From the NCBI GenBank assembly GCA_021399435.1, contig JAJTUP010000014.1, positions 744,001-808,000 on the forward strand: DNA of 64,000 nt. Direction: 5' to 3'. Source of the DNA: Diaporthe sp. PMI_573 (lineage: Eukaryota > Ascomycota > Sordariomycetes > Diaporthales > Diaporthaceae). The notes under the pieces are model-generated. The model was not told where the DNA came from. It saw only the letters and a list, made by a program, of their open reading frames with translations, and did no database searches. This document shows positions 44,659 through 55,661 of the stretch, in pieces; position 1 is the first letter of the stretch; each line of letters opens with the position of its first letter. The translations under genes and the position numbers were made by a program.

Positions 44659-44666
44659 GTGTCTGA
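44659..44666. repeat. Target site duplication, right copy
   Basis: GTGTCTGA, identical to 41578-41585. Confidence 0.95.
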
Positions 44667-46395
44667 TGACTTCTCAGCAGGTTGCTCATCCATTGCCACA
44701 TCAAGCTTGGTCTGTTGCGTTTCATTCTCTGTCACCGATGTGGAAATGTCGGATTCCTTGCTCGCCTCAGTTTCTAATGTCGAACATGCCTCACGGATTT
44801 GCTTGTCATAGGCGATAAGGATCTTGAACGGTCGAAGGAGAGCAACAGAAGAGATCTCATCGGCCTCCGGATGGAGAGGGGAACCGTGTATGTTGGAGAG
44901 TATGTCGATTATTTGTTTGGAATTGATCCGAATCCGTTCAGGTAATGGCTCTTCTGCCGTCCAGGGCATAGAGTTCTTGGAAATCCGCGCTGTGTCATCC
45001 TTGCTGTTCATATCCTCTGCTGCTGACGTTCTCAGGTTGGTACTTGTCTTGTGTGTCTTCCTATCTTTCTTATCCCTGTTGACCCTTCCCCACAGCTCTA
45101 GATCGCTTGACAATTTGGGCTCCTCGATCAGCACATCGATGACAAGAGAGTATTGCAATGGCAGCGCTCGCCTGAGTCTAAATACGGACCATCCCATGGG
45201 ATTGAGTTGCCGGATTCCATGATTGTCTTCCCCTGCTGCTTTTGCATCGAGTTTCAATTTTGCCATGAGCTCACCATGCTCTTCATATGCGCCAAACTCC
45301 TCATCCCTCCTCTCGTTGTCTTTTCGAGCTTTGGTGGCAAGCTGGCGAGACTTCTTCTTGTCCTTGTGTTTTCTGAATCGCAGGACCTGAGAGTTCAGGC
45401 GATCCAGCTCCCACTCAAAGTCTCCTCGTAGCCTAGACCGGAAGTACTTGAAGTCCTGCGAGCGTGTGGATGTGTCGCTGCTCCACTCCTCAAGGTCGGA
45501 CTCGTCCCATCTCGTTGGCGGGCCTAGCTTCCTAGACAATTTCAGGGGCTGTGGGTCGAACCTTTGCCACTCTTTTCTGCGAGATGTCGGGACAGAAGTC
45601 CCCGGCTTGCGGATTGGCGCCTGATAGAATGGATGCATGGCCGCGGGCGGGCGCACACCACGGTGTGGAAGTGGCTTATCGCGCTGACGAAATTCCGCCT
45701 CGTGGCCATGGGAAAACCCAGGGAAAACTTGTCCATAAGTATCAAGCCAACCTTTCTCTCCAGTGACGGCTTCGAATTCGTTGCCCGGGTAGAGGTCTCC
45801 GCTCTTTTGAATATGGTACATCGTGGTTTTTTGCCTCGCCTACTCGAGCTTCGTTGGGATTCTGGCCGTACGTTTTTCTCTCATCTGCCGTTTCATCCGC
45901 AAGTTGTTCAATCGTTTCAACCTGCCGGCTGCCAGACGGTGCTTTCCGAATGTATTTCCGCAGCACCTCGTCGTCTTCAGAATTCGAGGTCGTGCTTTTT
46001 TGGCCACTGTTACTGTCCTTTGGACGTGGATCTTCGACAGTGGCTTTCCACTGTTGGGTTGCTTGATCCTCCAGGTACAGGAGCCTCTCTTGCAAAACTC
46101 TGATCTCGTTGAAGAGGGGAGGAAAGACAGATACATTGCTCTGCTCGGAAGCTCTTTCGCTTTTGTGTTGTGACTGGGCTTCTGTATCCATGCGGGAGTT
46201 GCCTTCACTCGTAGAAGGATGGTTGAACAGTTCCTCAACTCGGGAGTCGTCCGCCGTTTGAGGTGGTTCTGGGGGCACAGGTTCTGGGGGCACTGTGCTT
46301 CCGTATTTATTAGTCTAATCCTACTCCCCTAGACATGTAGAATAATGAATTTTTGACGGAATCTGCGGACCTGCGGTGTGGTCTGATGAAGACAT

Positions 46396-47117
46396 CTTTA
46401 AAACGCCTCTTGCATCCGCTGGCAAGAGCCACAGTGAACTTTCGTGAGGCAACGTGAGGCCGAAAATTAGGAAAATGCCAAGCAAGGTGGTCGTAATCGA
46501 GAAAGTCTCGAGAGAAGTTTGTCTAACCAGGAATAATTGCTTGGCCGACTATGACTTTGAGAAGTAAATCGACAGATCCACGTAACAGTTCCCGAATAAT
46601 GACCGAACACCAAATGGATGAATCCTGGGGACTTATGTACTCAATAAGCAGCTGCGGATGTCACGAATCCGCGGTGTATTGGGTGCTCCTACTCCGCTAT
46701 TGGGATGACTGCATACAAGTTTCGGGAATTCTAAACGCCACGTTCTCTCGGGCGCTTCGATTATTGGAGTTCGACGAATGACGAAGTTATACAGCGTCGT
46801 GGCTGCATACCTAGATAGGTAAGGATCTTATGTCGGTGAGACCGGCTTGAGGTGTACAAGGAACTAAAAATAGTTTATGAGAGCTGTCAAGCGAACGCTA
46901 TTGGTAGCCTTACATTCTTAAATCGCGCTTTCTACCGGGACCAACACGGGGGGTCCATTGTGAAATTCACATTCTACTTGCTCACTAATATGCCTGAGGA
47001 GACTGCCATATTGATACAAGGTCATTACCCAACAACAGCACCCTTATCGACCCATTTTATGGTGAAGTCAGCTTGATTATTCGTAAAACCATAAATTTGG
47101 CACGGGTTCGTCCACAA
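46396..47117. other. Divergent intergenic region
   Basis: About 720 bp between the AAA+ ATPase start and the NLR-like gene, which diverge. It presumably holds both promoters. No gene seen. Confidence 0.5.
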
Positions 47118-49345
47118 ATGAAAACTCCTCAAGGCCGAGAACCAGACCTGCAGCGGCAGTCACCGGCGGTCTACTTCATCGAAAACTCTCTGGACAAATA
47201 CCATCCGGCATTCTCAACGCCGCCATCTCGATATGACCCTTATCTGGGTGGCTTTGTTCTTCGGGATTCAACAGATGTATCATCGACGTCCCTCGCCCAT
47301 GCTATGGCAGTCGCAGTCCACGATGGTGGCCACTCTCCAGTACCAGAATCTGCCTTAGCCGCAGCGACCCACTTAAACATTGTGCCCCGTCCTACTCCTC
47401 AAAAGGTCGATGCGTTGGAATTTTGGGACACATTGTTCCCACAGGCCATGGCGCAGCTCCTCAAAGCACACCCTCATGAGCCAGAGAATCTGTTGAAGTC
47501 CGGATACAGGATCCGAGATAAGAAAACTTGGACAGAGGTATTTGACCAAGTCGAGGCCGCCCAGAATCACGGCTCCAAAGTCGACAATAAGTTCAAAGTA
47601 GGGTTTCGAAAAGTATACAGAAAGTTTGGAGAGCATGCTGCAGAGCCTTTGAACCGTATGACCAAACTTGTCCCGGCTGGTGGAGATATGGGCGCCCTTG
47701 CGGTGACTCCAATCATTGGGTGTGTTCAGATTTTACTAGAGGTATGGAAAGTATCCTATGTGTTGTACTGAACTTGATTTTGACACAGTGGTATCTGGCC
47801 AGGCCTCACGAGCTGCAAGCAATGTGCGCAAGACGGTGATCGGTTCCTTTGACGAGGTGGACAAAATGTTCAGCGAAGTAGAACTGTTTCTGCAGATTTA
47901 CCCCGGGGACGAGAACATTGAGAGAGCCTCCATTAAGCTGGTCGCCGACACGTTGTTTGCCGCCGAAATCGTTATTGCATTCTTCCTTAAGGGAACAGGT
48001 ACGGTAGCCGCCAGAGCCTGCTACTCGTCTTGATGCCCAGACTTGAATAGTTATCCTCATGCTAATAATTAACAGGAACAAAGTTTCTTGCCGCCACAGT
48101 ACATCGAGAGAATTACGAGAAAAGCACAATTGAAAGCCTGAACGACATCAAGCTGCAGTGTGAACAGCTTCTTCAAGAAGCAGAGAAATCACACAAGTAT
48201 CAGACGTTCCGTGCCAACAATCATCTCATAGCGAGTAAGTCACTCAGCACACAGGAACTTTATCAACGCCAAATGATGCTTATACGGGTCAATCTGGTTC
48301 AGCTACCACGTCCATTCAAGCGGAAATGCAAAGCATGCGGCACGAGCAAGTGCGACTTCACGACGTACGCAACACGATACACGAGCTTCTAGACGAGTTT
48401 GACCGTCGAAATATCCTCCTCTATCAGCGCATCGAGGAAGAGTTCGAACGCCGGATGGCTCAGCGTAGCTTCGTCGCCATAGACGCAGAGCCATATCCAT
48501 CCAGACCTGCCCTCGTCGCCTGGACACATCCAGCCTCAGCCCCAACACCAAGCGTGCAGCACATTGTGGACCCCAACGACCTCGTCAGGTATATTGGCAT
48601 TTCCGATATCCTCTCCAAAGACTTCCAACATCTCTCCGAGAAGCGTACAGTGGCAGTCCCAGCGCCAGAGCAGGCGCGTGCCGAACAACTCATCCGCACC
48701 AGCCAGATCCGCGAATGGCTCACCAGTCCGACTTCGTCCCAGCTCCTTGTCCACGGCAACTATGACCGGCGGGCCTACATTTCTGGCCTGTCGCTCTTCT
48801 GCATGTCCCTCGCGCAAACACTCGCGGAGCGGGTGCCACGTTTCATCCCGCTGGTTTTCTTCTGCGGGCTACATACCGAGCCGCTGCAGGAGGCCCACAC
48901 GGGCGGCCGCGCCATAATCCAGAGCTTCATCCGCCAGCTCCTGTGCCAATACGACTTCAATGGCGGTAACATTCCCATGGACCCCGAGGCGCTGGATGAC
49001 GTTCAGAACGGCGACGTGGACGCTCTTTGTAGTCTGTTCGAGCGTCTTGTGCACATGCTGCCCAACGGTGTTGCGCTGTTTTGTCTGGTGGATGGAGTGG
49101 TGTACTATGAGCGGGACGAATTTGTGCATGGCCTAGAACAGGTGTTGATGACGATTTTGCAGCTCTCGGATAAAGAAGGCATACAGGCCCCTGTGAAGGT
49201 CCTGCTCACGAGTCCGACTCGTACGACACGTGTGCGACAGCCGTTCCCGGATGACTTGATCTTGTCGATGGAGGGTATGGTTCGGGCGGATCTGGTGGCC
49301 AGTAGCTCGAGACTTGGGCGGGAGCTATCCTCTGGAATTGAGTAG
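47118..49345 (+). CDS. Fungal NLR-like / DUF7708-type hypothetical protein
   Basis: Four exons: 47118-47741, 47803-47998, 48076-48234 and 48303-49345, giving 673 aa; all junction phases match. The ATG at 47118 (MKTPQGREPD) is the first in frame. The N-terminal half has the helical segment VRKTVIGSFDEVDKMFSEVE and LFLQIYPGDENIERASIKL typical of N-terminal domains of fungal NACHT/STAND-like proteins. A heptad-like region follows (RNTIHELLDEFDRRNILLYQ). The C-terminal half (LLVHGNYDRRAYISGLS..., FFCGLH, FCLVDGVVYYE) has the layout of a P-loop NTPase, but a clear GxxxxGK[ST] motif is missing. It may be a degenerate nucleotide-binding or signalling protein. It is divergent from the AAA+ gene; function unknown. 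Confidence 0.7.
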
Positions 49346-49589
49346 GGGGGAGGGGGGGTTCTCAAGTTCATTAAACCCTTTATTTGTTGTCGTTCTTTAA
49401 AATCTTACCTTTTTGATCAGAGAACCTGTTTGCTCTTGGGGCAGGGACGGTTGGGGGGGGGGGGAGGTGCTGGCAGGTTCTGCCGAAATCAATGATTACG
49501 CCTAAACAGCGACTATTTCACATGTTGGATGTCCAAATCCTTGTAACGCTCAATATTGTCATGGAAAATGTACGGAAGATGCAGAATAG
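49346..49589. other. 3' flank with G-run
   Basis: Downstream flank of the NLR-like gene; contains G-rich runs (GGGGGGAGGGGGGG near 49346-49359 and a run of G near 49452-49465). No gene. Confidence 0.5.
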
Positions 49590-49795
49590 TCTTGTGGGGG
49601 ATATTCAGGCTGTGCATGGCATCATCCCCTGCGTACCCAAAGAACTGCCGGACTTGGAGCGTTGCTGTGAGTGACCTGTCCTTCAGGACCAACGACGTGC
49701 ATCGGTTCCAGATCCATGTTGTGAGGTGGCCTTGGAGTCGGCCACGGAGGAACAGAATCCTTGAAGACCTTAAGAATAAACCACGGGGATCGTCC
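49590..49795 (+). repeat. Dispersed repeat, copy B
   Basis: Better preserved partner of the block at 35742-35945 (see that entry for shared words). On the minus strand it encodes an open 95-codon frame with no recognised domain, so it may be a fragment of a mobile element gene. Confidence 0.6.
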
Positions 49796-49814
49796 GCCAA
49801 CCACTCGCCCTGAC

Positions 49815-52800
49815 CTAAGCCATCATCACACCAAGCAGCGGATCGGTGGTGTCCCCGTCGCCATCGTCATCCTCCGGCTCCGGATGTGCCTCGTGAGCCG
49901 TTGATCCGTCTCCGTCGCCGCCGCCAGGGTACCCACCATCATCCTCTACCACATGATACCCAGCTTCGGGCCCAGGCGCCTGGTCCCTGAACATGAAAGC
50001 GCCTAGCACGTCCCTTTCGGCATTGTCACCGGTCTCAGCGAAGGCCTGGCCCGCGATCTCCTTCCAGTCCATGCTATCAGCCGCCCCGCGATGAGGAATT
50101 CCAGGCCCTGCTACCGCCGGGCCCGCATTGTCCTCATCGTCCGAGCCAACAGACATGGCGCTCGCCGAGTCGTCGCTGCTGTACCCGCCCGCCACCGGCT
50201 CCGCGGGCATGAGGCCCAGCTCGATGGCAAAGATCATGGACTGGTCGACCTGGCCCCAGTTGAGCAGCGCCTGCTTCCTCGAGGTGTTGTTGTCCGAGTT
50301 GCTGGAGCCAGACTGGACCCCCCGCGAGGCCCCGCCGGCAGATGACGTGTGCTTCTGCTGCTGGTGCGGGGCCCGGCTGAGCAGCGCCCTGATCCGGTTG
50401 ACGCTGTCGCTCGAGAAGAGCCTTGCGATGCCCGCAGAGAGGTCCCGCGTGTTGAGAGACTTGCTCCTCTTCAGGTCCGCGTCCATCACCAGGGCGAGGC
50501 GCAGGTGCACGCTGGGGTGGCACGCGAGCTCTGACGTGGACGCTGAGGTATTACTGACAGCTCCCAGGTTCTCGGCTGTCAGGGAGGATGGGCTTGAGAA
50601 CTGACCCGGGTCTTGGAGCTGGGACAGGCTGACGATGCCCCGGACTGCATCGTACATCCAGTCCAGGCTGTCCGGGGCAGACTGGTAGCTTCTTACGGCT
50701 TCGACGAGGTCGGAGAGGCTGGGCAGCTTGGGACCGTGTTGTGAGGGAATCTTTGCGTCGATAACGTGAAGAATCAGGGGGAGTGATGTGCAAGAAGTCC
50801 TAAACACGCGTCAGCTCCGGGCCGGTAGGATTGCTTTAAAGAGACTCCGGGACACGTACACACTGATCGGCAGCAACTTTGATAAGCGATGCTGTATGAG
50901 CTCCTTTAGACATCGCACGGCTCCAGAAGCTGCCTCCCGTATTTCCAGTCCATTCTTGGCCAACAACGATGGATCCGGGAATGTGCTGCCCGATTTTGTT
51001 GATATCGCTGTCAGTGTCAACTGGAGACACTCAAGGTGGCACAGCCGTGTCATAGCAGAACTGCCACCAATCTGTCAGTTACATGCAATAGACTCCAGTC
51101 CTCGGTTCACTTACTGGTAAGTGATGTACATCAGGTTGGTGTATAAAACGACGGAATCGTGGTGGAAATCGGCTCCCAGTCTACTCCCACCAGCTGTGTC
51201 CGGCCTTTCTGATATCCCGTCCTTCGGCATAGGGAACCTCGCCGTAGCTCGTTGATACCAGCTTTTCAATTCAGCCTTGCACCGCTCAACTTTGGTCGCC
51301 TCTTCGTCCCCATATCTCTTTTCCCACTGCGGTGATTCATCTAGGGGCCATACGAGCTCCAGGAGATCTGTGAGTGCAACCATGAGCCGGAAGTGGTGGG
51401 CCAGCATCTCTAGCAATGATTTCTTCGTCCCCGAGTTGTACACTCGGCTTCGCTCAACCTCGTTCGACATGTCAGCGTAACTCAGAGGTGCATGTGACTC
51501 GTTGTTGAAGTCGAAATGTGCCCTGGTGACTTGTATACATCTGCGATACATCAGAGATATGATCCGGTCGCGGAGGACGATGCACCACCATAGCCTCTTG
51601 AGGGCATTATGGTGCTTGAGCACCTGTGACCGCTGGGACTCGGGCCACCGAGCCTGGAGTAGTGAGGAGTATCGGTGAGCACCGGCGATTCTAGCTTGCT
51701 GGATCGAGGTGCTAAGCCAGCCGCTGCTGATACGGGTGTTGTTGCCACTCGGATTTGGTGACCAAGATGACAGCAAGAGGGTTGCTTGAGCGACGGCAAG
51801 GGGGCTGTACTCGCTCCCGAAATCGAAGAGAAGCTGGGGCGCAGGTTAGCATCTAGACCTGTGTGGAAGGGGCCCTCGCCTCACTCACCTTTGCTCGACG
51901 GTAGAACGTAGACCTGGCGACTTTTACATCTGGAAATCCCAGAGCCTTGATACTGTTCCGAGACACGTACTAAGCAAGAGACGTCAGCAAAAGTTCCAGC
52001 GCAGACAATGGCTTCAGACTTACACCACAAACTGAGAACATCATGGCCTGCAGCGTGAGCAGTGATAACCTCGTCGACACATGCGTTCCTTGAGACTGAG
52101 AGGCATACATCTCCCAGAAGTCCCCTTCATTTAGTAATGGCATGATGGGATGTACGTGCATGAAGAACTGCTTGACGAACTCATCGAGGATTGTCTTGAT
52201 TGGCACACGCAGGCAGCCTTGCAATTCCAGGTAGTTGACGTCCTGAGGCGGGATGGCCGAGAGATTGTTCACCTCGATGAACGGGTAGTACGTGTAGGTG
52301 ATGTCGGCGCCGAATCTCGTGCTCTGTTCTCCGCTCCACTGGAGTCCTGCTCGGGCGGGCGAATAGTGCTGTAGAGGTGGCAGCGGAACTGAGGCATACT
52401 GCATCGGAGCCCGTTGGGAGCTGGTGTCCGGGTTGTGGAAAGCCGTCTTACCGCCATTGCTCTCTGACGCGATCCTCCTGGGGGGCTCATGAAAGACAGG
52501 TTCGAGGTTTACACTCGCAGCGTCTGAGGCGGTGCCAGCGGACATGTTCGCGTCCCGCACATTTTCCACGACTGTCGTCGACTCCGCCGAGCCGCGCCTC
52601 TGCGAGTCATTGGTAGGCTCGATACTTGTCCCTGAGGCGCCCACATTGCTCCCGTCGTCTTTCTGCTTTTTGCTGCACGTACATATTCGTCAGCTAAGCT
52701 CTCATGAGTGACAGAGGGACACATACCGTCTGGTCGCGCGGCTGGTGACAACACACGTCTCATTGTCCAGGTAGCAGTTCATACATGGCCTGCCCCTTTG

Positions 52801-52951
52801 TGAGACATCGCAGCGGACCTGGAGAGATGGTCAGTGGTTGAGTCGGAGGGTGGAACGGGAGCTCCGAACCGACCTTGCGTGCTCGACAGGCAAGGCATGC
52901 CTTTGCTGCTCGTTTCCTGATCTTGCTTTGCCCTCTGAGGGAATTGTCCAT
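49815..52951 (-). CDS. Zn2Cys6 fungal-specific transcription factor
   Basis: Seven exons: 52951-52874, 52818-52727, 52672-52024, 51969-51889, 51833-51115, 51060-50860 and 50799-49815, giving 934 aa; every junction keeps frame. The binuclear zinc cluster is at residues 19-48, C-X2-C-X6-C-X8-C-X2-C-X6-C (KACLACRARKVRCD then GRPCMNCYLDNETC), preceded by a basic patch. The intron inside the cluster after Arg-Lys is common in this family. The centre (HVHPIMPLLNEGDFWEMY, then the QAMMFSVCG region, RLWWCIVLRDRIISLMYRR) matches the fungal-trans middle homology region. The C-terminus is acidic and Gly/Asp-rich, a likely activation domain. It acts in the nucleus; target genes unknown. It is divergent from the agmatinase gene. 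Confidence 0.93.
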
Positions 52952-53887
52952 AATACTAGCGAGTAGCCGATGAATAGTATCCAGGCTTCCGGATCTCCAG
53001 GCCCTGCCGTGGTCATGTAGAGGCTGAATCAGGGTCGAGCTATGGAGCTATGGAGGACGCAGGAAGAGGGATGTGGAGCTGTGGGGTCTCTCAGGGGCTG
53101 GCTAAGCGTTTGCCTACCTAGATTCTGGGGTAGACCAGGATCAGGCACTCGGGAAGCCGACACGAGACTGGACGTCCTGCATGTCATGAATTTTGGCACT
53201 GATGCCCGGGACAGAGAAGCAACAGACTTCCCCCGTGTTTTGATACGTGATAAGGCCAGCCACTTTCCAAATACCAAATTGATGTGGAATACATCCATTT
53301 CAATACTTACTTCGATAATATAAAAACTGCCGGATGTACTGGAACTGAGTGTCGCTGCTTGGCCCGGCCGGTAAAATAAGCTCGGCGACCAGCATGGCCG
53401 CATCCCACTGGGGTTTAGCCCTCAATGCTGAGCTGGGATTTACCGAATTGCATAGGGACACCGGATCTAGACGGATTCATAAATTGCGCCGCCTTTACGG
53501 GAGCATCAAGTCTAATTTCGCTGGGCAGTCACTATATGACGACGTCATCAATTGGGTTTTCCCAGCTCAATGGTACGTTTAGATGCATGTGGAGCAGTGC
53601 TCGCAGCAACGAAGGCAACAAGGCGAAGGCACACTGCTCGGTATGTTGTGCCAATCCAATGTCAAATGTAGTATCGACTGTAGATAAGTGGCGATGATGC
53701 CTTTACTGTAATCCTGACCCACATCATCTGCCGGAACACCCCGCGGTCTTGGTCTTATCGCGCACTTGCGCAGAGGCAGTCGTCATATATGAGAAGGGAC
53801 TCTGACAAGCCCGGATAAGGAGATCACCTGCTGAGAAGTTTAGTGGCACTGAGAGACCTCAAGTCAAACGAAGACGTCAAATTCACC
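52952..53887. other. Divergent promoter region (Zn2Cys6 factor / agmatinase)
   Basis: About 940 bp between divergent starts. No gene seen. CGG/CCG triplets, possible Zn2Cys6 half-sites, are scattered (e.g. CCGGCCGG near 53365), but no clear spaced pair was assigned. Confidence 0.45.
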
Positions 53888-55123
53888 ATGGGTCCCGCAG
53901 CAACTCTCACGCGGCTAGTTGCCCTGCTCGGAGGAGCAGCATCAACGACGGCTTGGCAGCTGCCGCGCAACAACCTGCCACCAGAATCACTGGGCTACTC
54001 TCATGGAGCCGGGCAGCAGCAGCAGCAGCACCCGCTGGCCTGGGCCCCCATCCACAACGACGACGAGATCGACATCGTGACGGGCTCGCAGTTCTACGGC
54101 CTCAAGACGTACGGCAACCTGCCGTACGTCAACTGCTTCTCAGACGAGGAGGCACAGCGCCAGGATGGAAAGTACGACATCGCCATCCTGGGCGCCCCCT
54201 TCGACACCGGCACCACCGGCCGTCCGGGAGCCCGGTTCGGGCCACAGGGTATCAGGACCGGCAGCCAGCGCATCTGGCCGCAGGGCACCAGCGTCTACAC
54301 GGGGGAGACCCCGCTGCACTCGTGGGCGAGGGTCGTGGACACGGGCGACGTGCAGACGACGTGGCTCGACAACACGGTCGCCCTGCGGCAGCTGGACAAG
54401 GCGCACCGTGTGGTATCCGGCCGGGCCGCCGCGAACGCGAGCGTCTCGCTGACGCCGCGCATTTTGACGTTAGGCGGCGACCACACGACGACGCTGAGCG
54501 CGCTGCGGTCGGCCCACGAGCGGTGGGGTGATGTGTCCGTGGTGCACTTCGACAGCCACATCGACACGTGGGACCCTGCCGTGCTGGGCGGGGGCTTGTC
54601 AGACTACGCGGGCGTCAACCACGGCACGTTCCTGCACATCGCCCACGAGGAAGGGCTCATCCGGAATACCTCCGTCCACGCGGGGATCCGCGCCCCCGTC
54701 ATGCGCCGCAAGGGGGACATCCGCAATGACGCCCGGTGCGGGTTTGAGATCATCACCGCCCGCGCGATCGACAAGGTTGGCGCGGACGGGATCATCAAGC
54801 AGATCAAGGAGCGCGTGGGGGACTCGAACGTCTACATCAGCGTCGACATCGATGTCCTGGACCCGGCGTACGCGCCGGCCACGGGGACGGCCGAGCCGGG
54901 TGGCTGGACGAGCCGCGAGCTGCTGACGATCCTCGACGGCCTGGTTGGGCTGAAGGTCATCGGCGCCGACGTTGTGGAGGTTGCTCCGGCGTACGACAAC
55001 CCCGGGGAGACGACCGTGCTGGCTGCTGCTGAGGTCAGCCTGTCGCTGCTTGCGCTCATGGTGGACACGCCTGTGCAGTCCAAGGCTGATAAAGAGGCGT
55101 TGAAGCAGGTCGAAGAATTGTAA
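53888..55123 (+). CDS. Agmatinase (ureohydrolase family), secreted type
   Basis: Intronless; the ATG at 53888 in a CACCATGGG context gives 411 aa (upstream in frame only a GTG). The N-terminus (GPAATLTRLVALLGGAASTTA) looks like a signal peptide. Manganese-binding ureohydrolase motifs are complete: LGGDHTTTL (GGDH), VVHFDSHIDTWD (DxHxD) and YISVDIDVLDPAYAPATGT (SxDxDxxDPxxxPGTG type) followed by PGGW. The family hydrolyses agmatine to putrescine and urea; fungal members with signal peptides are common and may use other guanidino substrates. Predicted N-glycosylation sites exist (e.g. Asn-Ala-Ser). It may lie under control of the divergent Zn2Cys6 gene, which is inference from position only. 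Confidence 0.92.
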   Translation: MGPAATLTRLVALLGGAASTTAWQLPRNNLPPESLGYSHGAGQQQQQHPLAWAPIHNDDEIDIVTGSQFYGLKTYGNLPYVNCFSDEEAQRQDGKYDIAILGAPFDTGTTGRPGARFGPQGIRTGSQRIWPQGTSVYTGETPLHSWARVVDTGDVQTTWLDNTVALRQLDKAHRVVSGRAAANASVSLTPRILTLGGDHTTTLSALRSAHERWGDVSVVHFDSHIDTWDPAVLGGGLSDYAGVNHGTFLHIAHEEGLIRNTSVHAGIRAPVMRRKGDIRNDARCGFEIITARAIDKVGADGIIKQIKERVGDSNVYISVDIDVLDPAYAPATGTAEPGGWTSRELLTILDGLVGLKVIGADVVEVAPAYDNPGETTVLAAAEVSLSLLALMVDTPVQSKADKEALKQVEEL

Positions 55124-55661
55124 TAGTAGAAATGTCGCGCCGGGAATATCCACAGCTCCGGCACCTCATCGTCCTGTACGTCAATGTTATAGCTCGACAC
55201 ACATGAATGAGAAAGATCAAACAATTGGATGGTCTCACGGGGTGCCGAATGGAATCGAAGGTTTGCAGTAGGCAAATACCCACTACGTGACCCTGCGGCA
55301 AACGTTCAACCCGTGTTGATATGTTTGTTTTCAGCGTGGTCCAACTGAGGTTACAACCAAATGACAAGACAGACTTTAAGTACTTGTGGAAGCACGAGAA
55401 TATTTTTACTGAGAGGAAAGCGTAAAACCTACGCAACCACCTGAAATGCTCAAGTAACCCTTTTCGATAAAAACTTGAAGCGAAAAAGGTCCAGTCGCTA
55501 TACGCTGTCTGGCCGATATGCCACGTGCACCCTCAGACCTGCGTCTCAAGCGAAGAGCTCAGGCCCTACCGGGTCTGAATGGGACCAGGCTCATTACCTC
55601 TGATATATCCACCCCTATCCACCGACAGGTTTCCAAGAGCTTTGGCAGGCATTGACATATT
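55124..55661. other. Intergenic region between convergent genes
   Basis: About 540 bp containing the 3' ends of agmatinase and cft1. No gene seen. Confidence 0.5.

Larger units (their letters stand above)
38535..46395 (-). pseudogene. AAA+ ATPase gene interrupted by an hAT transposon
   Basis: Minus-strand exons: 46395-46371 (weak donor GTCCGC), 46292-44659, [hAT element], 41585-40517, 40443-40225, 40133-40074, 39997-39950, 39879-39724 and 39664-38535. All introns after the element have canonical sites and matching phases. Visible: Walker A GAPGVGKTT, Walker B CILLLDEAD, sensor-1 FLTTNRIGDFDEAFASRIH with the Arg finger, and a Pro/Gln/His-rich disordered tail. This is the architecture of large fungal AAA ATPases with a DUF7025-like N-terminal region (SGDLYPGNEFEAVTGEKGW). 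Without the element and one target copy, the frame would be continuous (...SSDTSHNT...). A second problem lies near 45822-45850: two overlapping frames must be joined by a one-base shift at an A6 run or by a very short intron. The gene is therefore probably null. Confidence 0.85.

Noticed and set aside
49513..49800. 95-codon minus-strand frame within repeat copy B
   Set aside because: Lies inside a dispersed repeat and is not kept open in copy A; no recognised domain, so not called as a gene.
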